Source: Deltaproteobacteria bacterium
GTDB lineage: Bacteria > Desulfobacterota > Dissulfuribacteria > Dissulfuribacterales > QOAL01
Direction: 5' to 3'
Length of the DNA stretch: 20,870 nucleotides
NCBI GenBank assembly: GCA_015486425.1
Contig: WFRQ01000331.1
Location: 1 to 20,870, forward strand
Each line of letters opens with the position of its first letter. Within the stretch, counting starts at the first letter, position 1. The notes below the pieces were generated by a model that was not told the DNA's origin, did no database searches, and worked only from the letters and a program-made list of their open reading frames with translations. Of the stretch, positions 7,873 through 15,965 are shown piece after piece. Position numbers and translations under genes: made by a program.

Positions 7873-9303
7873 CTATTTACCGGGTCGTGCAGCAGGTTTT
7901 ATCTTGATGGATATGGTCTGATTTCCTGTGCTTCCATGTGATGTAATTGTTGCACCATATTTTTTCTGCAGCAGCTTAAGTATACTCAGGGAAGGGTCTT
8001 CGTCCAGCTTCAACGGAAGGGCTTTCCCGTTATGAGTAAAGCTCAGCACATTATACCCATCATCTGAGTAGGTCTTGATGATCATCTGCTTATGCCGCAG
8101 TGGCGCTACCCTCCTGAGAATTGCCTGACAAAGGGCAACAAAAGCATTTACCCAGTCTGAATAATCACCCTCTATCAGAGGTATATCTCTATTGAGGGAG
8201 AGCTGTTTGCTGATTTTCCTGAATTTGCTGTGAAGTTCAAGGGTACGGAGTTCATCCTCAACAAGGGCATTGATGGAAAACATCTTGTTTGAACCTGAAG
8301 TATCCTTTCTTCTTCTGATGGCAGCCCTGCAGAATTCAGTTACCTGGGTCAGAACTGACTGAATTGCATGTACATCAGTTCGTAATGCATCAACTTTATC
8401 CTGAATCTGCTCTGGATTGTCCTTGTTCATGGCCTGCAGTTTTATTGCCATAAGGTCCAGACGGCCTACGGCCGCTGAGATAGGATTGACCATATCTTCT
8501 ATTAAGCCGTCAAAAAGTTGGCCAAGTGTGAGGTATTGATACTGAAGCCAGAGGCTCTCCTCTTTGGATTCCATCTCCTGCTGCAGCTCATGGAAAGGTG
8601 TGATGTCACGGGCCCTTAAAATAACCCCCTGCTTGTTGCCTGGCAGTGTGGTGGGCCTTATCCAGAAGCTGTACTGTTTTTCAGTGGTTTTGTCCGTTCT
8701 GACACTGCAAGCAGAACATATTTTCCTGCCTTCACCGCTTTCAAGCACACTTCTTACAACATGACGCATGTTTCCTTCACGAGTGGATACCTCGAGAAAA
8801 GTGCTGACGTCATCCATGTAGAGGCCTGGAAGTTCATGATGTTTTCTCTGTGGGCAGAAAGGTTGAGAAGGATTTGCCGCCATTATCTTTAAATCCTCAT
8901 CGAGGATTATTACGCCGTCTTCAACGCCTTTGAGAATGGCGTTTAGAAGAGGCATGCCAATGGCTTCCGGCCCTGAATCCTCTGAAAGGGCGCTGATATC
9001 TACATGCCAGTCAGCCTTTTCATCAAATGCGATTCCACTTCTGAATTTCCCATTTGTAGGCTTGACCCACTTTACCTGACCTTTAACCGGCTGATCGCCC
9101 TGCCTCTCTTCTGCCTCTGGCCACAATTCTATTTGCCTGTCCTGTTGCATGGAAATCTCACTTTCTATCTGTGCTCCGAATGGAGTAATATCCACAGATC
9201 GGGCCTTGCAGACAGATTTATCTTCCTCATCTTTTATGTTAATTGACATTTTTGCAGGGACGCGGTAACACCTGCGTCTTTCTGCTGCCATCAATTTTTT
9301 CAC
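7873..9303 (-). CDS. PilZ-PAS protein with degenerate histidine-kinase core
   Basis: A 476-aa cytoplasmic signalling protein. An N-terminal PilZ domain (about 8-95) has RxxxR (R10, R14) and D38-I-T-P-F-G43, matching the c-di-GMP-binding motifs with Ser replaced by Thr. A PAS region covers about 118-238 and contains a CSAC pair (196-199). A segment LGQLFDGLIEDMVNP (260-274) aligns with the HisKA H-box, but the phospho-accepting histidine is Glu (E269). The ATPase part is also eroded: the N-box Asn becomes Q393 and the G1 Asp becomes H424. It is therefore probably a pseudokinase that senses c-di-GMP and a PAS ligand. The start is GTG, preceded by a run of eight G acting as Shine-Dalgarno; an in-frame ATG lies four codons later. 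A sigma-54-type promoter lies 40 bp upstream. The PilZ call is good; function is inferred. Confidence 0.85.
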   Translation of the reverse strand: MKKLMAAERRRCYRVPAKMSINIKDEEDKSVCKARSVDITPFGAQIESEISMQQDRQIELWPEAEERQGDQPVKGQVKWVKPTNGKFRSGIAFDEKADWHVDISALSEDSGPEAIGMPLLNAILKGVEDGVIILDEDLKIMAANPSQPFCPQRKHHELPGLYMDDVSTFLEVSTREGNMRHVVRSVLESGEGRKICSACSVRTDKTTEKQYSFWIRPTTLPGNKQGVILRARDITPFHELQQEMESKEESLWLQYQYLTLGQLFDGLIEDMVNPISAAVGRLDLMAIKLQAMNKDNPEQIQDKVDALRTDVHAIQSVLTQVTEFCRAAIRRRKDTSGSNKMFSINALVEDELRTLELHSKFRKISKQLSLNRDIPLIEGDYSDWVNAFVALCQAILRRVAPLRHKQMIIKTYSDDGYNVLSFTHNGKALPLKLDEDPSLSILKLLQKKYGATITSHGSTGNQTISIKIKPAARPGK

Positions 9304-9342
9304 AAGTCCCCCCCCGTGAAATTTTTAATTAAGTTATATAGA

Positions 9343-9358
9343 TGCAAATAGAATGCCA
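9343..9358 (-). promoter_or_regulatory. Sigma-54 (RpoN) promoter for the PilZ-PAS gene
   Basis: On the minus strand the site reads TGGCATTCTATTTGCA. It has the -24 GG and -12 GC with exactly 10 bp between them and matches the TGGCAC-N5-TTGCA consensus at all but one position. The predicted start of transcription is near 9332, giving a leader of about 29 nt that contains the G-rich ribosome site. A dedicated enhancer-binding protein would be required; none is encoded in the window. Confidence 0.72.
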
Positions 9359-9489
9359 TATATTTTTCCAAAAAAGTTACTTTTAAGCCCGCCTCAGCAC
9401 GGTTTTTTGTTGTTGCGCATTATGTGAAAAGAAAAAAATTTCTACTGTGGAATTTTTTTTCACATTTTTTTTAAAACTATTAATTTTTT

Positions 9490-10755
9490 TTAGACGGAGG
9501 ATACACTTCCCATGGAAGAAGTCTTATCTATATTTTCGGACTTTTCCAGAGCAAACTTTACAAAAGGAGGCGCTATAAATTCATTTATTATTACTGTGCC
9601 TATCACAGCATTAAGCAGCAGTCTGTATATGTGCTCAGGGAACAGGTCTGCTGAAAGCAGGACCAGACCTATGGTAACTCCTGCCTGAGGGAACAGGGCA
9701 AGACTGAGGTATTTTTTTATTTCTTTACCAGCTCCGCACATCACAGCCCCTATCCACGTCCCAAGATGCTTACCTGTCATGCGGAACACAAGCATGGCAA
9801 TCGAAAGCATCCAGGTGGTTTTCAGCACTGTTATATCCATGTATGCCCCTGCAAGCGCAAAAAACAGTCCGAAAATACCATTTTCTATTATTTCGGTAAT
9901 ATTAAACCAGTCTGATGCTGCATCATGGGAGTTTACAGCAGTTATACCCAGGGTCATGGCTGAGAGGAGGCGGGAGACGCCCATTGATTTTGAAATGCCA
10001 GTGACAAGAAAGATCACACCCATAACTACCATCAGCATATCACCGCGGTTCTTGATCCTGCTGGCTGTATATTTCAGGAGCATCCCCCCTGCCATGCCGA
10101 TGACAAGGGATATCCCGATCTCTTCCAGTGGAGCAATCAACATTGAGAGCCAGCTTATGTCAGAAGGGTTGATAAGGTTGTGGGCAATCACGGAAGCTGC
10201 AGCAAACAGAATAATGGTGATGGCGTCGTCAACAGCAATGACACCCAGTAACACAGAAGTAAAGCTGCCTGATGCCTTTAATTCAGATACTATGGCCAGT
10301 ACCGCACCAGGAGCAGTAGCAGCAGAAATGGCGCCCAGAACAATAGATACTGAGAACAGCATTTCCAGATCGACATGACCTGTCAACAGACCTTGAGACA
10401 GAAATGGAAGTGAAAGGAACAACAGCACGGATGATATAATGCAGGCCCCCAATGCCTGTGTGATGCTTATATATCCGATGGTGCGTCCAAGATGCCTGAT
10501 ATGACGCAGTTCCAGACTGCCTCCAATGGAATATGCTATTATTCCAAGGGCGATTTCCGTTATTACATGCAGGTCTTCTGTGACTGTGGAAAGATTGAGG
10601 ATGCCGCTTACAGACGGATTAAGCACAAGCCCCGCGCACAGGTAACCTGTTACCCTTGGAAAGTTAAGGGCATTGGCACTCTTTCCCCCCCAGTAACTGA
10701 AAAGCAGAAGCAGACCTGTAGCAAGGATAGCGTTGGTAATCATATAGACTTTCAT
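9490..10755 (-). CDS. Monovalent cation/proton antiporter (Kef/NhaP-like, CPA superfamily)
   Basis: An integral membrane protein of 421 aa with about 11-12 hydrophobic segments and no soluble C-terminal regulatory domain. SAATAPGAVLAIVSE (144-158) corresponds to the discontinuous helix of the CPA fold. AVDDA (174-178) carries the paired acidic residues typical of the ion-binding site. It would exchange Na+ or K+ for H+ across the inner membrane; specificity cannot be told. No TrkA-N domain is attached, unlike KefB/C. The ATG has no nearby Shine-Dalgarno sequence. The nearest AGGGG is about 25 nt upstream, separated from the ATG by a perfect hairpin. The start is supported because its first codons (MKVY) are conserved in a second copy of this leader at 16220. 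It is followed 186 bp later by the PilZ-PAS gene on the same strand. Confidence 0.88.
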   Translation of the reverse strand: MKVYMITNAILATGLLLLFSYWGGKSANALNFPRVTGYLCAGLVLNPSVSGILNLSTVTEDLHVITEIALGIIAYSIGGSLELRHIRHLGRTIGYISITQALGACIISSVLLFLSLPFLSQGLLTGHVDLEMLFSVSIVLGAISAATAPGAVLAIVSELKASGSFTSVLLGVIAVDDAITIILFAAASVIAHNLINPSDISWLSMLIAPLEEIGISLVIGMAGGMLLKYTASRIKNRGDMLMVVMGVIFLVTGISKSMGVSRLLSAMTLGITAVNSHDAASDWFNITEIIENGIFGLFFALAGAYMDITVLKTTWMLSIAMLVFRMTGKHLGTWIGAVMCGAGKEIKKYLSLALFPQAGVTIGLVLLSADLFPEHIYRLLLNAVIGTVIINEFIAPPFVKFALEKSENIDKTSSMGSVSSV

Positions 10756-10975
10756 GTTGCACGCACAGCCAGTGCAACATCCCCTGTCATGAAAAACACA
10801 AGCGAAAGCTCAATGTATTTTCACGGTAACTCCCATTCCCGCGGCAGACACAACGAACAATAAAAATACGCTCTTGCAGCATGCGACACTTTATGAGCAC
10901 AAGAGAAGCTGGAGTTCGGGAACCTGCACAACATATCTTTTACTTTAAGCCTTGAGCTATTGTCGTATAAAAATG
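10743..10975 (-). repeat. Antiporter leader/promoter segment, copy A of a duplicated element
   Basis: This segment, read on the minus strand, is homologous to 15966-16231 on the plus strand. Both copies contain an AGCTCAAGGCT-type stretch, a GTTCCC(A/G)AACTCC motif, a 97-bp core (10781-10877) with about 11 differences by hand count, and an ATG followed by AA(A/G)GTCTAT. Within the core, 10789-10824 can form a long stem (GUGAAAA...UUUUCAU) closed by a UUUC loop. Copy A lacks about 28 bp around the hairpin repeat present in copy B. Confidence 0.8.
10756..10778 (-). promoter_or_regulatory. Hairpin directly before the antiporter start codon
   Basis: On the minus strand GTTGCAC and GTGCAAC form a perfect 7-bp stem with a 9-nt loop. 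It ends at the base before the ATG. The only purine-rich ribosome site (CAGGGG) lies just upstream of the stem, so folding would bring it close to the start codon, or hide the start. Either suggests translational control. Confidence 0.5.
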
Positions 10976-11167
10976 GACATGGTGCCAAGCCGGCCCTGAA
11001 CCTGTTCACCCCAATTCGTTTTCAGTAGTCTGTATGAAAGTTTAGCGTAATTATTTGAGATTGAATAGTGCTGCTTGGAAAAAATATGAGTAATTTTTTA
11101 TGTTGCAATACCTGACCTGCCGCCAATCTCAGGTATGAAAATTGATCATGACGCAGATTTCAGGCAC

Positions 11168-11190
11168 AAAAAAGGGGCCTTGTGGCCCCT
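11168..11190 (-). terminator. Intrinsic terminator of the CBS-ACT gene
   Basis: Read on the minus strand, AGGGGCC-ACAA-GGCCCCT is a perfect 7-bp GC-rich stem with a 4-nt loop, running directly into a run of six T. It begins 39 bp after the stop codon of the CBS-ACT gene. It should isolate that gene from the antiporter leader downstream. Confidence 0.9.
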
Positions 11191-11229
11191 GTTCGTGATA
11201 AAATATTACAGAATAATATATTACAGATA

Positions 11230-11922
11230 TTAAGCTCTTTTTGCGAGTTTCCTTGGAATATTAGACAGATCTTCCCTTATGAAATAAAGAACTTTAAAGT
11301 CTTTCTTCAGTTTTTCTATCATGTCATTAAGTGCACTGTCGTCCATGTTCTGCAGTCTCACATACACCTCTCGTCTTCCAGCCGGCATGTGGTCATGACT
11401 GGTCAGAACACTTACCACCCTTGCCCCGCAGTCTCTGAGGACATTTATAAGCGCGTGGAGAGAGCCCGGCTTGTCCTCCATATCAAAGGCTACCTGAATG
11501 GGACTTCTGTAGGCACCGGAAATACTTATCATCACTTTGAAGACATCTGTCTGGGTAATCAGGCCAACCACTCTCCCTTCCTTGTCAACAACTGGCATGC
11601 CTGATATGCGGTTTTCCAGCATTATAACTGCTGCCTTTTCCACTGAATCGTTCTCATTCAGTGTAATGGGGTCCGAAGTCATGATATCCTTGACCTTGAT
11701 TTCTGAAAGCAGGTAGTAAAGCTCATGCACGTCAAGGGATGTAGCCTTTGAAGGTGCTGCTTCCTTTACATCACGGTCACTGATGATTCCCACGATCCGC
11801 TTGTCACGAACTACTGGTATACGTCTAATACCATGCTCTTTCATGAGCTGGGTTGCTTTCATTATAGAAGTATTTTCATCCACCACGATGGGATCTACTG
11901 CCATCCACTCTTTTGCTAACAT
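11230..11922 (-). CDS. CBS-pair plus ACT domain regulatory protein (AcuB-like)
   Basis: A 230-aa cytoplasmic protein with two CBS motifs at about residues 1-57 and 77-133, followed by an ACT domain at about 141-215 (VAFDMEDKPGSLHALINVLR). CBS pairs bind adenine nucleotides and ACT domains bind amino acids or other small ligands, so this is a ligand-sensing regulator. The architecture matches proteins annotated AcuB, linked to acetoin metabolism in Bacillus, but no acetoin genes are nearby and that role should not be assumed. AGGAGG lies 6 nt before the ATG. A strong terminator follows, and a candidate promoter lies upstream, so it is probably monocistronic. Confidence 0.93.
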   Translation of the reverse strand: MLAKEWMAVDPIVVDENTSIMKATQLMKEHGIRRIPVVRDKRIVGIISDRDVKEAAPSKATSLDVHELYYLLSEIKVKDIMTSDPITLNENDSVEKAAVIMLENRISGMPVVDKEGRVVGLITQTDVFKVMISISGAYRSPIQVAFDMEDKPGSLHALINVLRDCGARVVSVLTSHDHMPAGRREVYVRLQNMDDSALNDMIEKLKKDFKVLYFIREDLSNIPRKLAKRA

Positions 11923-12052
11923 GCATGTCCTCCTGGGAAAAAATAATGTGGGTCAGCATTTTAAGGCTGCCGAAAGTCAGCTTTGAAATCTGTATGATGC
12001 TGCATAGCTGCAAAAATTTCGAAAGGGCTTTGCTGCAGGTGTATCACATATT

Positions 12053-12082
12053 ATTATATATTGTAAATATGGGAACAGTAAA
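12053..12082 (-). promoter_or_regulatory. Candidate sigma-70 promoter for the CBS-ACT gene
   Basis: On the minus strand a TTTACT -35 box (12077-12082) and a perfect TATAAT -10 box (12053-12058) are separated by 18 bp. Transcription would start near 12046, giving a leader of about 124 nt. The surrounding AT-rich DNA lowers confidence. Confidence 0.45.
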
Positions 12083-12236
12083 ATCTCTTTTCTGCCCCAG
12101 GTAAGTCTTCATGCAGCCAGTTTGCGATAATCTGCAGTTGTGTTGAATTCTGGTCCATGTAATAAGACACGTCACTCATGTCAAGAAAAAGAGGAAAGTC
12201 CCCTGGTTTTTAACTACCAGCATACAGAAATTACAC

Positions 12237-13196
12237 ATGCCTTGTAATCTGAAAATAGCAGTGGTAGGCCCGGGTGCCGTAGGCTGCCTGCTGGCACATG
12301 GTCTTGTCCAGTCAGGATGCTCTGTTACACTGCTGGACTACCGTGAAGGCAGGGCCAGCCGAATAGCTGCAGGAGGCATTTCCGTACTTACACAGGATGG
12401 TGAAGAAAAATCTTATCCGGCATGTGTTGCAGATGCAAAAGCCGCAGGTTTGCAGGATGTGGTTATTTTTACAGTGAAAGCCTATCAGACCAGAGATGCT
12501 GCAGCCATGGCTGCACCTCTTGCAGGCAGAGATACCCTTGTGGTAACTCTTCAAAATGGCATGGGCTATGAAAAATATCTACGTGCTATTGCCTCTCCAG
12601 GGCATCTGATCACAGGTGTTACTGCTCTTGGTGCCACTCTGATAAAGGAAGGTACAGTGCGTCTTGCTGGCAGAGGCAGAATTGTTATGGGTTTTGCAGA
12701 TGTGCCTGGCCAGAGGGCAATGCGGCTGTTTGAGACCCTTGGAAATGCATTTGAAATGGCAGGCTATGAGTTCCAGCATGTGCATAATCCTGAATCTGCA
12801 CGCTGGGAAAAACTAATGGTTAATATAGGAATAAATGCTATTACTGCCATTTCCTGCATACGCAACGGTGAGATACTGGAATACCCTGACTCTCTGAATA
12901 TCCAGGAATCAGCGGTCAGGGAAGCGTTTCTAATTATGCAGACTGAATCAGGTGTGCCTGAATCTGAGTATGGCGCTATTCTAGACAATGTAAGGGAAAT
13001 ATGCAGGCGGACATCGAAAAATATTTCTTCAATGCTTCAGGACAGGATGAAAAAGGGCATAACTGAGATAGAGTATATAAATGGATTTATCTGCAGGGCT
13101 GGTGCAGAAAATGGCATTGCTACACCAGTTAATGAAACGCTGTACAGGCTTGTAAATCTTCTTTCTGCCACAGGCTGGAGATCTGCTCCTGTATGA
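12237..13196 (+). CDS. panE: 2-dehydropantoate 2-reductase (ketopantoate reductase)
   Basis: PanE/ApbA reduces ketopantoate to pantoate with NADPH in pantothenate and CoA synthesis. The 319-aa protein opens with a Rossmann motif, GPGAVG at 11-16, and has KAYQT at 81-85. WEKLMVNIGINA follows at 190-201, carrying the expected catalytic lysine K192. SSMLQDRMKKGITEIEYING at 264-283 is a classic C-terminal signature whose E277 matches a substrate-binding position. The length is usual. The ATG has no clear Shine-Dalgarno sequence, so the start is chosen because it sits just before the first beta strand. It stands alone, divergent from the CBS-ACT gene. The superfamily includes paralogues of unknown substrate, so the exact reaction is likely but not proven. 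Confidence 0.9.
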   Translation: MPCNLKIAVVGPGAVGCLLAHGLVQSGCSVTLLDYREGRASRIAAGGISVLTQDGEEKSYPACVADAKAAGLQDVVIFTVKAYQTRDAAAMAAPLAGRDTLVVTLQNGMGYEKYLRAIASPGHLITGVTALGATLIKEGTVRLAGRGRIVMGFADVPGQRAMRLFETLGNAFEMAGYEFQHVHNPESARWEKLMVNIGINAITAISCIRNGEILEYPDSLNIQESAVREAFLIMQTESGVPESEYGAILDNVREICRRTSKNISSMLQDRMKKGITEIEYINGFICRAGAENGIATPVNETLYRLVNLLSATGWRSAPV

Positions 13197-13202
13197 ATAA
13201 CA

Positions 13203-13403
13203 GCCATGGGGGAGCATTCCCCGTTTGTCTCAATATCATAACGTGCTGCGGCTATGTAACTTTTTGAGGCTGGTTCTGAAACTGTTATGATGTCTCACCA
13301 ACGTTATTTGCAGATTTTCTCGCAGAACAAGCCTCAAAAAGCCACACAGCCTCCACAATAATAGAAAAGGCGAGACAAACGGGGAATGCTCCCCAGTCAT
13401 GGA
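13203..13403. repeat. Foldback (MITE-like) element after panE
   Basis: About 200 bp of imperfect inverted repeat begins a few bases after the panE stop codon. The outer arms (13209-13231 and 13372-13394) are 23 bp and identical when inverted. The inner arms (13260-13278 and 13323-13341) match at 18 of 19 bases. The sequence between them also aligns loosely, giving two arms of about 75 bp and a central spacer of about 45 bp. Each outer arm starts with its own small hairpin, GGGGA-GCAT-TCCCC. It carries no ORF. It could be a non-autonomous mobile element, and as RNA it would form a large hairpin ending the panE transcript. Confidence 0.8.
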
Positions 13404-14301
13404 GTGTGATGCTTCTGAATTGTTACGGTAAAATTATCATCTGATAGAAAAATGTTGACAACTGCTGCTCATAAAGGCTATATGACACCATCCTGAGGCT
13501 GTATCTTGTGGATGCCTAATTCAGAAACGGTCAGGTTCTGACCAATTTCCTGTTTCTGCAAGTCGAAATATCAGATTCAGAATCCGCTTGAGGACTTATT
13601 TTATCTAAAGTTTATTATTCCGGCTGACGAATTAAATAACAGAAAATCCTTTGCAGTCCTGCCATTATTCATGGGTAGAATCATTGCAGCATGGCTCGTT
13701 TTTTTGGAGGCCATGGTGCCAATGGGTGTCTGTTTTCCAGGGGATAAATTCACATTCGGAAATAGCGGAGGATGGTACGTCTGTACCCTCAGGAACATAA
13801 TTCATGGATTTCGCCTCCTGTTTAGAAGACTGTCAAGAAAGAAATATGATAATATTACGCCGGATTTTTCTTCATTTCCAAAGTGAAAAAACATGCGCAT
13901 GGCATTGTATGTAATTGTCTATGCAACACTGGAAATGGCAAAAAGTGCAAAGACTGTTGCAGGGATCTTATGTACTTCCTTATTTTGTTTCCATGTTCAA
14001 GTATGATATGAGATTTACAAAAGAGACAGCACAGAGGGCCTTGTGTTCAGGCCTGTATTGTCTGCAGCAAATTTTTATCTGAATATACCTTTTTAAACTT
14101 TCATGTTACTCCGTCCAGTCGACAAAACATCCAGGCATAACAAGTGCGAGCCATGGATCACTGCATTTTCACTATAAATACTTTAATCTATCATAGATAA
14201 TTAATAAAAAATATACGCCGGTTGCGGCTCCGGCCAGGTTTCCTTTTAAGGTATCTGCATACATGCCGCTATTTTTACCGTGTGAATAATTGAGGTGCCA
14301 G
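13404..14301. other. Long intergenic region before rho
   Basis: About 900 bp with no gene I can support. Short ORFs on both strands around 13601-13886 show no recognisable family and overlap each other. A GCCGG/CCGGC hairpin with an 8-nt loop lies at 14217-14234, about 70 bp before the rho start, and could belong to a rho leader; rho is autoregulated through its leader in E. coli. No promoter is clear. Confidence 0.4.
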
Positions 14302-15627
14302 ATGGCAAGAAAAACCAGAAACAACAAGGACCAGGGGGGAGAGCCTGCAGCAACAAACGGTAACCCTGTTAAGATCATGAATCTCAATGATCTCAAGAAA
14401 CAGCCTGTGACAGAGCTTTATCACCTTGCTTCAGAGCTCGGTATTGAATCTGCCAGAGGAAAGAGAAAACAGGAACTGATATTTGCCATTTTAAAGGCGC
14501 AGATGTCGAGAAGTGGCACTGTTTATGCTCAGGGTGTACTGGAAATATTGCAGGACGGCTTTGGTTTTCTGCGCAGTCCTGATTACAATTATCTGCCCGG
14601 CCCTGATGATATCTATGTTTCTCCTTCCCAGATAAGACGTTTCAATCTCAATACAGGTGATACGGTTTCAGGCCAGATTCGTCCTCCCAAGGAGGGAGAG
14701 CGCTACTTTGCGCTTTTGAAGGTCGAATCTCTGAACTTCGACCCGCCTGAAAGCGCCTTTGACAAGATACTTTTTGATAATCTGACACCGCTGTATCCCC
14801 AGGAACATCTCAAGCTGGAAACCACCTCAGACAATCTCGGCGCAAGGATAATGGACCTCATCACTCCTATCGGTAAGGGACAGAGAGGTCTTATTGTCGC
14901 TCCACCCCGTACTGGTAAGACAATGCTCCTGAAGAGTATTGCAAACAGCATTTCCGCCAATCATCCTGAAGTAATAATGATAGTGCTGCTGATTGATGAG
15001 AGACCGGAGGAGGTCACTGACATGCAGCGCTCGGTCAATGCCGAGGTAATAAGTTCAACATTTGATGAACCTGCCCAGCGCCATGTCCAGGTCTCTGAAA
15101 TGGTTATTGAAAAGGCAAAGAGGCTTGTGGAACACAAAAAGGACGTCGTTATCCTGCTTGACAGCATAACCAGGCTGGCCAGGGCATATAATACGGTTGT
15201 TCCCCCAAGCGGCAAAATTCTTTCCGGCGGTGTGGATTCAAATGCCCTGCAGCGCCCCAAAAGATTTTTCGGTGCGGCTCGCAACATTGAAGAGGGAGGA
15301 AGTCTTACCATCATTGCCACAGCCCTGATAGATACCGGCAGCAGGATGGATGAGGTAATTTTTGAGGAGTTCAAGGGCACAGGTAACATGGAAATAGTTC
15401 TGGACCGCAAACTCACTGAAAAACGTATATTCCCCTCTATTGATATCAATCGTTCCGGTACAAGAAAGGAAGACCTGCTGCTGCCATCAGATGTGCTGAA
15501 CAGGGTATGGATACTAAGAAAGCTCCTCTCGCCACTTAATCCGGTGGACAGTATGGAGTTCCTCATGGACAAGATGGCCAGTACCAATAGCAATGCAGAG
15601 TTCCTTGACTCCATGAACAGGGGATAA
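14302..15627 (+). CDS. rho: Transcription termination factor Rho
   Basis: Rho is the hexameric RNA-dependent ATPase that releases RNA polymerase from untranslated transcripts. With the ATG at 14302 the protein is 441 aa. It has a Rho_N helical domain at about 25-65, then a cold-shock-like RNA-binding domain with ILQDGFGFLRSPDYNY and GPDDIYVSPSQIRRF. The RecA-like motor has a Walker A motif APPRTGKT (200-207), the Walker B-region VVILLDSITRLARAYN, and the Q- and R-loop segments. A GAGGTG Shine-Dalgarno 4-5 nt before this ATG favours it over an in-frame TTG 12 bp upstream. The N-terminal extension before Rho_N is short and polar. rpmE follows 97 bp downstream, a common pairing. Confidence 0.97.
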   Translation: MARKTRNNKDQGGEPAATNGNPVKIMNLNDLKKQPVTELYHLASELGIESARGKRKQELIFAILKAQMSRSGTVYAQGVLEILQDGFGFLRSPDYNYLPGPDDIYVSPSQIRRFNLNTGDTVSGQIRPPKEGERYFALLKVESLNFDPPESAFDKILFDNLTPLYPQEHLKLETTSDNLGARIMDLITPIGKGQRGLIVAPPRTGKTMLLKSIANSISANHPEVIMIVLLIDERPEEVTDMQRSVNAEVISSTFDEPAQRHVQVSEMVIEKAKRLVEHKKDVVILLDSITRLARAYNTVVPPSGKILSGGVDSNALQRPKRFFGAARNIEEGGSLTIIATALIDTGSRMDEVIFEEFKGTGNMEIVLDRKLTEKRIFPSIDINRSGTRKEDLLLPSDVLNRVWILRKLLSPLNPVDSMEFLMDKMASTNSNAEFLDSMNRG

Positions 15628-15724
15628 AATGGGACTTGAGTGTTGACTATCTGGTGAAATGGTAGTTTTTTATGGCCTGCCTTTTAAGGGCTTGAAAATA
15701 TGAATATCAGGAGATCAATATAAA

Positions 15725-15937
15725 ATGAAAGAAGGAATACATCCCAAGTACTACAAGGCCACGGCGCGCTGTGCCTGCGGCAATGAATTTGAGGTCGGCT
15801 CCACAATTAAGGAAATAAAGGTGGAAATATGTGCAAAGTGTCACCCTTTCTTCACTGGTAAACAGAAACTGGTTGATACAGCAGGCCGGATTGAAAAATT
15901 CCGCAGGAAGTATGGAGAGACAGCAGGGTTAAAGTAG
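15725..15937 (+). CDS. rpmE: Large ribosomal subunit protein bL31, zinc-binding form
   Basis: bL31 sits at the central protuberance and bridges the two subunits. The 70-aa product begins MKEGIHPKYY and has the zinc ligands C16, C18, C36 and C39, so it is the zinc-containing type. Such forms are commonly swapped for a cysteine-free paralogue under zinc limitation. The stretch HPFFTGKQKLVDTAGRIEKF is characteristic. A CAGGAG ribosome site lies about 11 nt before the ATG. It lies between rho and prfA as in many proteobacteria, although here a 0.9-kb repeat-filled gap separates it from prfA. Confidence 0.97.
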   Translation: MKEGIHPKYYKATARCACGNEFEVGSTIKEIKVEICAKCHPFFTGKQKLVDTAGRIEKFRRKYGETAGLK

Positions 15938-15965
15938 AGACAGTAGTTACTCTCCTGAGTGTAAC

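Noticed and set aside
12003..12040. GCAAAGCC stretch upstream of the CBS-ACT gene as part of a c-di-GMP-I riboswitch
   Set aside because: The second conserved block and the required stems are missing; only a short motif matches by chance.
13601..13886. Small overlapping ORFs on both strands in the gap before rho
   Set aside because: No family resemblance, no good ribosome site, and they overlap each other antisense.
14172..14396. Minus-strand 74-aa ORF with hydrophobic segments overlapping the rho start
   Set aside because: It is antisense to the conserved rho N-terminus, and its hydrophobicity can arise by chance from the opposite frame.
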